Shown piece by piece: positions 60,218 to 64,000 of a stretch of DNA of 64,000 nucleotides. The translations under genes were made by a program, and so were the position numbers. The stretch's first letter is position 1, and the number at the start of each line of letters is the position of its first letter. The notes beneath the pieces are model-generated. The model saw only the letters and a list, made by a program, of their open reading frames with translations. It was not told where the DNA came from and searched no databases. Where the stretch lies: NCBI RefSeq assembly GCF_003751605.1, contig NZ_RJVJ01000003.1, forward strand, positions 496,001 to 560,000. Direction: 5' to 3'. The stretch is from Kitasatospora cineracea. Lineage in GTDB: Bacteria; Actinomycetota; Actinomycetes; Streptomycetales; Streptomycetaceae.

Positions 60218-61477
60218 TCAGACCTTCCGGGCCAGGCGGGTGCTCGGCAGGCCCAGCACCAGGCTGACGTTGTGGCCGCCGAACCCGAACGAGTTCGCCA
60301 CCGCGTGGCCGATCCCCGGCGCCGGACGCGGACCCTTCCGGACGTGGTCCAGCGCGCACTCGGGGTCCGGATCGTCCAGGTTGTGCGTCGGCGGCAGCAG
60401 CCCGCGCCGCAGCGCCAGCGCCGTCACCGCCGCCTCCACCACCCCCGAGGCGCCCAGTAGATGGCCGGTCACCGCCTTGGTCGCGCTCACCGGCGGCCCG
60501 TCCGCCCCGAACACCTGCCGGAGGGCCGACGCCTCCGCCCGGTCGCCCAGCCGGGTGCCGGTGCCGTGCGCGTTCACGTACCCCACGTCGCCCGGCGCCA
60601 GCCCCGCGCAGCGCAGCGCCAGCCGCATGCAGGCCGCCGCGCCCTCCCCGTCCGGGCGCGGCGTGGTCGGGTGGTGCGCGTCGTTGGTCGCCCCCCAGCC
60701 CAGCACGTCCGCGTACCCCGCCGCGCCCCGGCCGTCCGCGTGCCCGGCCCGCTCCAGCACCAGCACCCCCGCGCCCTCGCCCAGCACCAGACCGTTGCGC
60801 CGCCGGTCGAACGGCCGGCTCGCCCCCGCCGGGTCGTCACCCCAACCACGGGCCAGCGCACGGGCGTTGGTGAAGGTGTCGGCCAGCGTCGGGAACAGCG
60901 GCGCCTCCGAACACCCCGCCACCACCACGTCCGCCACCCCCTCGCGCAGCAGCCGCCACCCCTCCGCGACCGACTGCGCCCCCGCCGCGCAGGCCGTCCC
61001 CACCGAGGAGCTGTAGCCCCGGATGCCGTGCCCGATCGCCACCCGGGCCGCCGCCATGTTCGGCAGCATCCCCGGCAGCAGGTACGGGCTCACCCCCAGC
61101 CGCCCGCGCTCCGTGCGCGCCACCACCTGCGACTCCAGCGTCGCCAGCCCGCCCGTCCCCGACAGCACCACCGCGATCCGGTACGGGTCCACGTCCCGGC
61201 CCGCCACGATCCCGGCGTCCGCCAGCGCGTCCGCCGCCGCCCGCAGCGCCATCACGATGTACCGGTCCACCACCCGGGTCTCCGGCGCGGGCAGCACCGA
61301 CACCGGATCGATCGGCGGCGCGAACCCCGCCACCTCCAGCGACCCGGCCAACGGCCCGTCCGGCTCCGGCCGGCGCAACCCCGACCGGCCCTCGCCCATC
61401 GCGGCGAACACCGCCCCGGCGCTGCTGCCGACCGGCGTCACCAGGCCCATCCCGGTGATCACGACACCCGCGTTCAC
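60218..61477 (-). CDS. Beta-ketoacyl-ACP synthase (FabF-type)
   Basis: A 419-residue condensing enzyme with a complete triad: Cys in GTACAAGAQSVAEG, His in NAHGTGTRLGD and His in ATKAVTGHLLGASG, and the C-terminal loop NSFGFGGHN. It elongates acyl-ACP with malonyl-ACP. The GTG start overlaps the preceding gene by 4 bases. The 63 bp after it (60155-60217) have no obvious terminator, so the dioxygenase gene is probably in the same transcript. Confidence 0.96.
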   Translation of the reverse strand: MNAGVVITGMGLVTPVGSSAGAVFAAMGEGRSGLRRPEPDGPLAGSLEVAGFAPPIDPVSVLPAPETRVVDRYIVMALRAAADALADAGIVAGRDVDPYRIAVVLSGTGGLATLESQVVARTERGRLGVSPYLLPGMLPNMAAARVAIGHGIRGYSSSVGTACAAGAQSVAEGWRLLREGVADVVVAGCSEAPLFPTLADTFTNARALARGWGDDPAGASRPFDRRRNGLVLGEGAGVLVLERAGHADGRGAAGYADVLGWGATNDAHHPTTPRPDGEGAAACMRLALRCAGLAPGDVGYVNAHGTGTRLGDRAEASALRQVFGADGPPVSATKAVTGHLLGASGVVEAAVTALALRRGLLPPTHNLDDPDPECALDHVRKGPRPAPGIGHAVANSFGFGGHNVSLVLGLPSTRLARKV

Positions 61478-62229
61478 GGCTGTGCTCCTTCCTGTTCCTG
61501 TTGACGGTCGGGATGGCCTGGGCGGCCGAGATGGTTGGGATGGCTTGGGTGGTCGGGGTGGTCGGGCCGGTTGAGACGGTCGGGGTGGTCGGGATGGTCG
61601 GGCCGGTCGGGATGGCCTGGGTGGCCGGGCTGGTCGAGATGGCCGAGGTGGCCGGGTCGGTTCGGGAGGGGCGGTGGGGCGAGCAGCACGGCGGCGGCCC
61701 GGTCCGATCCGCCGTCCGGGCCGGCGGCGGCCTGTTCGACCAGGACCAGCAGGACTAGCTCGGCGTCCCCGTCCGCGAGCAGCAGTTCGGCGACCTCCAA
61801 CCCGGCCCCCGCACCGCCGACGCACACCACCGGGCCGGTCAGTCCCCGGCGCGCCGCCAGGTGCCCGGCCACCGCGTTCGGGACGGCCTGGAAGAACAGC
61901 AGCGGCCCGAGTCTCGCCCCGCCGTCCACCGCCTCAGCCACCTGCACCGCACCCGCCAGGTCGCCCAGCTCGCTGGCCACCACCACGGCGGTGACCGGCA
62001 GTTCGGCCGGGACGCCTCCCTGGTGCGCGTCCAGGCAGCGCCGGGCGGCCTCGGCGGCCAGCGGGCTGAACGAGGACGCCACGAACCCGGGCAGCACCGG
62101 CGGTTCGAGATCCGCCGCGGACCGCGGCCACCGTCCCGCCGCCAGCACCCGCAGCCCGGCGGCGGCCGCGGCCGCGGGCAGGTCCTCGGGCCGCACGGCG
62201 CTGTCCGCGGGCTGCGCGGCGCGGCTCAC
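61474..62229 (-). CDS. Short ketosynthase-like protein with His-rich repeat tail
   Basis: A 251-residue protein. Residues about 20-180 (GFVASSFSPLAAEAARRCLD; VVVASELGDLAGAVQVAEAV; LGPLLFFQAVPNAVAGHLAA; GPVVCVGGAGAG) match the short N-terminal ketoacyl-synthase fold (PF13723-like) found in aryl-polyene clusters, which lacks the catalytic triad and acts as a partner subunit. The last about 65 residues are a His/Pro/Asp/Arg repeat (HPGHPDRPDHPDHP-like) encoded by 61500-61680 as short in-frame DNA repeats. It overlaps both neighbouring ketosynthase genes by 4 bases. Confidence 0.8.
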   Translation of the reverse strand: MSRAAQPADSAVRPEDLPAAAAAAGLRVLAAGRWPRSAADLEPPVLPGFVASSFSPLAAEAARRCLDAHQGGVPAELPVTAVVVASELGDLAGAVQVAEAVDGGARLGPLLFFQAVPNAVAGHLAARRGLTGPVVCVGGAGAGLEVAELLLADGDAELVLLVLVEQAAAGPDGGSDRAAAVLLAPPPLPNRPGHLGHLDQPGHPGHPDRPDHPDHPDRLNRPDHPDHPSHPNHLGRPGHPDRQQEQEGAQP

Positions 62230-63431
62230 GGGAGGCCCACCAGCAGCGCGGTGTTCGCCCCGCCGAAGGCCGTGCTCAGGCTCAGCGCGTGACCGGCCCG
62301 CACCGTCCCCGCCCCGGCCTCCGCGCCCGGGTCCACGCCAGGGCCCGTCCCCGCCCCCGTCGGCTCGCGGACCAGGTTCAGCGCGCAGTCCGGGTCCGGC
62401 CCCAGCAGGCCCGCGTTCACCGGCAGCCGGCCCGCGCGCAACGCGGCCACGGTGACGACCAGTTCGAGCAGCGCCCCGGCCTCCAGGGCCTGGCCGTGCA
62501 CCGACTTGGTCGAGGAGACCGGCACCCGGGCGGCGGCCGGGCCCAGGGCCAGATGCAGCGCGGCGGCCTCGGCCCGGTCGCCGAGCACGGTGCCCGCGCC
62601 GTGCGCGTTCACGTACCCGACCCGCTCCGGGCCCACCCCGCCCCGGTGCAGCGCGGCCCCGATCGCCCGGGCCAGCCCCGCCCCGTCCGGCCGGGGCCGG
62701 CAGACGTGGTGCGCGTCCCCCGCCCGGCCCCAACCGGTCAGCACCGCAAGGCAGTCGGCGCCCCGGGCGCGCGCCGCGTCCGCCGCCTCGACCACCACCG
62801 CGGCCACCCCGTCCCCGAGCAGCAGCCCGGTCCGCCCGGCGCTGAACGGGCGCACCCGCCCGTCCCGGGCCAGCGCCCCGCCCGCGTCGAACACCGCGAA
62901 CTGGTCCGCCTCCACCAGGTACCCGGCCGCCACCACCACCCGCTCCACCCGCCCGCGGGCCACCGCCGAAGCGGCGTCCGCGACCGCGTCGGCCGAGGCC
63001 GTGCAGCCCGAGGTGTACGCCCGCCCGGCCCCGGACAGGCCCGCCCGGCGGGCGACGGCCGCCGCGAAGGCGCCCGCCCCGTGCCCGGCCCGCTCCGCCG
63101 GAGCGGCCCGGGCCAGCGCCGGGTCACCGTGCACCGCCAGGTACAGCGGGCAGTCGGCCCGCCGGGCGGCGGACAGGCCCGCCGAAGCGCAGGCCGCCTC
63201 GATCGCCCGGTCCAACTCCCCTTCCAGCACCAGCGGTTCGGGGTGCACCGCGGCCCGGTCGACCCGCCGCCCGGACACCTCGAACCGCCCCACCGGCCCG
63301 AACGCCGCCCGCCCGTCCAGCGCCGCCCGCAGCAGCGGACGCACGCCCCGTCCGAACGCGCTCAGCACCCCCGTCCCGCAGACCACCACGGACCGGGGGC
63401 CCCGGCGGGCCGTCAGTACGGTGTCGGTCAT
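62226..63431 (-). CDS. Beta-ketoacyl synthase with altered third active-site residue
   Basis: A 401-residue thiolase-fold condensing enzyme: Cys143 in YTSGCTASADAV, His in NAHGAGTVLGD, but KSVHGQALEAG (Gln314) where the third catalytic His of the KxxxGH motif is expected; a His (His312) sits two residues before. The C-terminal SLSTAFGGANTALL loop is normal. It may work as a heterodimer with the short ketosynthase-like subunit. It starts the operon after the two carrier proteins, with a dyad in its promoter region. Confidence 0.9.
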   Translation of the reverse strand: MTDTVLTARRGPRSVVVCGTGVLSAFGRGVRPLLRAALDGRAAFGPVGRFEVSGRRVDRAAVHPEPLVLEGELDRAIEAACASAGLSAARRADCPLYLAVHGDPALARAAPAERAGHGAGAFAAAVARRAGLSGAGRAYTSGCTASADAVADAASAVARGRVERVVVAAGYLVEADQFAVFDAGGALARDGRVRPFSAGRTGLLLGDGVAAVVVEAADAARARGADCLAVLTGWGRAGDAHHVCRPRPDGAGLARAIGAALHRGGVGPERVGYVNAHGAGTVLGDRAEAAALHLALGPAAARVPVSSTKSVHGQALEAGALLELVVTVAALRAGRLPVNAGLLGPDPDCALNLVREPTGAGTGPGVDPGAEAGAGTVRAGHALSLSTAFGGANTALLVGLP

Positions 63432-63470
63432 CGTCGGTCACCTCTCGATCCACTTGGTCAGCAAGGAAGT

Positions 63471-63483
63471 TGATGGTCCATCA
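63471..63483. promoter_or_regulatory. Perfect 13-bp palindrome upstream of the first ketosynthase
   Basis: TGATGG-t-CCATCA lies 40 bases upstream of the ketosynthase start, within a 108-bp gap (63432-63539) after the carrier-protein genes. It may be an operator of a cluster regulator outside the window. Confidence 0.45.
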
Positions 63484-63539
63484 GGTTCGTTCGGGCGGGA
63501 GTGGGTCGGCGATACGGCGCCGTCCCACGGCCCGCCGGC

Positions 63540-63770
63540 TCACCGCTGCGGTTCGGCCCGCAGCGCGCCCAGCAGCTCCGCCGCGTCGGACACCGTGGCG
63601 ATCCGGGCCAGCGTGTCGTCGTCCAGCCGCCGTCCGTGCCGCTGCTCGATCACGTGCGCCAGCCAGGCCAGCTCCATCGAGTCGACCCGCTCCGGCACCT
63701 CCTCCGGCGTCCGGCCGCCGAACTCCGCCAGCAGCAGCAGGACTTCGTCCCGCGCGGTCGCCGCACTCAC
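63540..63770 (-). CDS. Acyl carrier protein
   Basis: A 76-residue carrier protein. The phosphopantetheine site is Ser in ERVDSMELAWLAHVIEQRHG (DSMEL), followed by normal helix II. It overlaps the upstream carrier-protein gene by 4 bases, so the two are co-translated. Confidence 0.88.
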   Translation of the reverse strand: MSAATARDEVLLLLAEFGGRTPEEVPERVDSMELAWLAHVIEQRHGRRLDDDTLARIATVSDAAELLGALRAEPQR

Positions 63771-64000
63771 GCCGGGCCGCCCGCCACCGCGGCCCGCAGC
63801 CGGGCGGCCACCGCCGCGCCGAACCCGCCGACCGTCATGGTGCCGAGCTGCTCCGCCTCGTCGTCCTCGAACCGGACGCCGAAGCGCTCCTCGACCCGCA
63901 CGCCCAGCTCGGCCAGCGCCAGCGACTCCAGGTCCGCGCCGGCCGGGCCGAGCGGGGTGTCGTCGTCGACCTCGCTGGTGTCGTAGTTCATCTCGCGCAG
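63767..64000 (-). CDS. Acyl carrier protein (5' end cut by window)
   Basis: The phosphopantetheine motif is GPAGADLESLALAELGVRVE, with Ser in LESLAL. The frame continues open past the internal ATG at 63991 to the window edge (codons LRE before MNYDTSE), and the residues before DDDTPLG are too few for helix I. The true start must therefore lie beyond 64000. It heads the visible part of the biosynthetic operon. Confidence 0.82.
   Translation of the reverse strand: MREMNYDTSEVDDDTPLGPAGADLESLALAELGVRVEERFGVRFEDDEAEQLGTMTVGGFGAAVAARLRAAVAGGPA

Overview
This is very GC-rich actinobacterial chromosome (coding frames with almost all third positions G/C, many GTG starts, 4-bp stop/start overlaps). 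The gene families point to a soil Streptomycetaceae member (Streptomyces or Kitasatospora): secreted polysaccharidases with ricin-type lectin modules, LacI/IclR/ArsR/TetR regulators beside their targets, a DivIVA-like protein, a Sfp-type phosphopantetheinyl transferase and a biosynthetic gene cluster. I saw no rRNA, tRNA, CRISPR array, insertion sequence or prophage.

Layout. 1-3.4 kb: end of a ribose-type sugar ABC importer (permease cut by the window edge, lipoprotein binding protein) with a LacI-family regulator. 3.9-5.7 kb: secreted GH16 beta-glucanase with two almost identical ricin-B modules. 5.9-13.8 kb: an IclR remnant and housekeeping or hypothetical genes (DEDDh exonuclease, secreted HNH nuclease, Tat-exported alpha/beta-hydrolase lacking its nucleophile, DivIVA-like protein, GNAT, cupin, signal peptidase I). 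14.0-17.2 kb: one secreted polypeptide carrying both an M4 and an M28 metallopeptidase and a chitin-binding module. 17.5-36 kb: single genes and small operons, including an FAD monooxygenase/SDR/symporter operon facing a TetR regulator, an ArsR-regulated MFS exporter, a possible toxin-antitoxin-like pair and a decayed VOC gene.

36.0-48.9 kb is a compact pectin/galacturonate catabolic locus: secreted pectate lyase and pectin methylesterase, a sugar ABC importer (no ATPase gene), uronate dehydrogenase, an enolase-superfamily galactarolactone cycloisomerase-like enzyme, a KdgD-type dehydratase, an alpha-ketoglutarate-semialdehyde dehydrogenase, an IclR regulator and one unrecognised gene. Together they would take pectin through galacturonate to 2-oxoglutarate by the oxidative, non-phosphorylating route. 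Four copies of GTTCA-N6-TG(A/G/T)AC sit in three promoter regions of this locus and look like one regulon operator.

48.9-64.0 kb (minus strand, running off the right edge) is a biosynthetic cluster with tightly overlapping genes: three carrier proteins, two ketosynthases, a short ketosynthase-like protein with a His-rich repeat tail, a FabH-like ketosynthase, a half-length protein that may have a thiolase-like fold, a free-standing condensation-domain protein, an AMP-ligase, E1 alpha/beta subunits of a 2-oxoacid dehydrogenase without E2/E3, a hydroxymandelate synthase/HPPD-like dioxygenase, an FMN 2-hydroxyacid oxidase, a PhyH dioxygenase and a PPTase. I do not recognise this combination. The best inference is an aryl (4-hydroxybenzoyl or 4-hydroxyphenylglycine-type) starter feeding a discrete (type II-like) ketosynthase/ACP system that ends in an ester- or amide-forming condensation step.

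A pattern across the whole window is short tandem repeats, both between genes and in frame inside genes, with at least seven coding regions carrying low-complexity repeat tracts.
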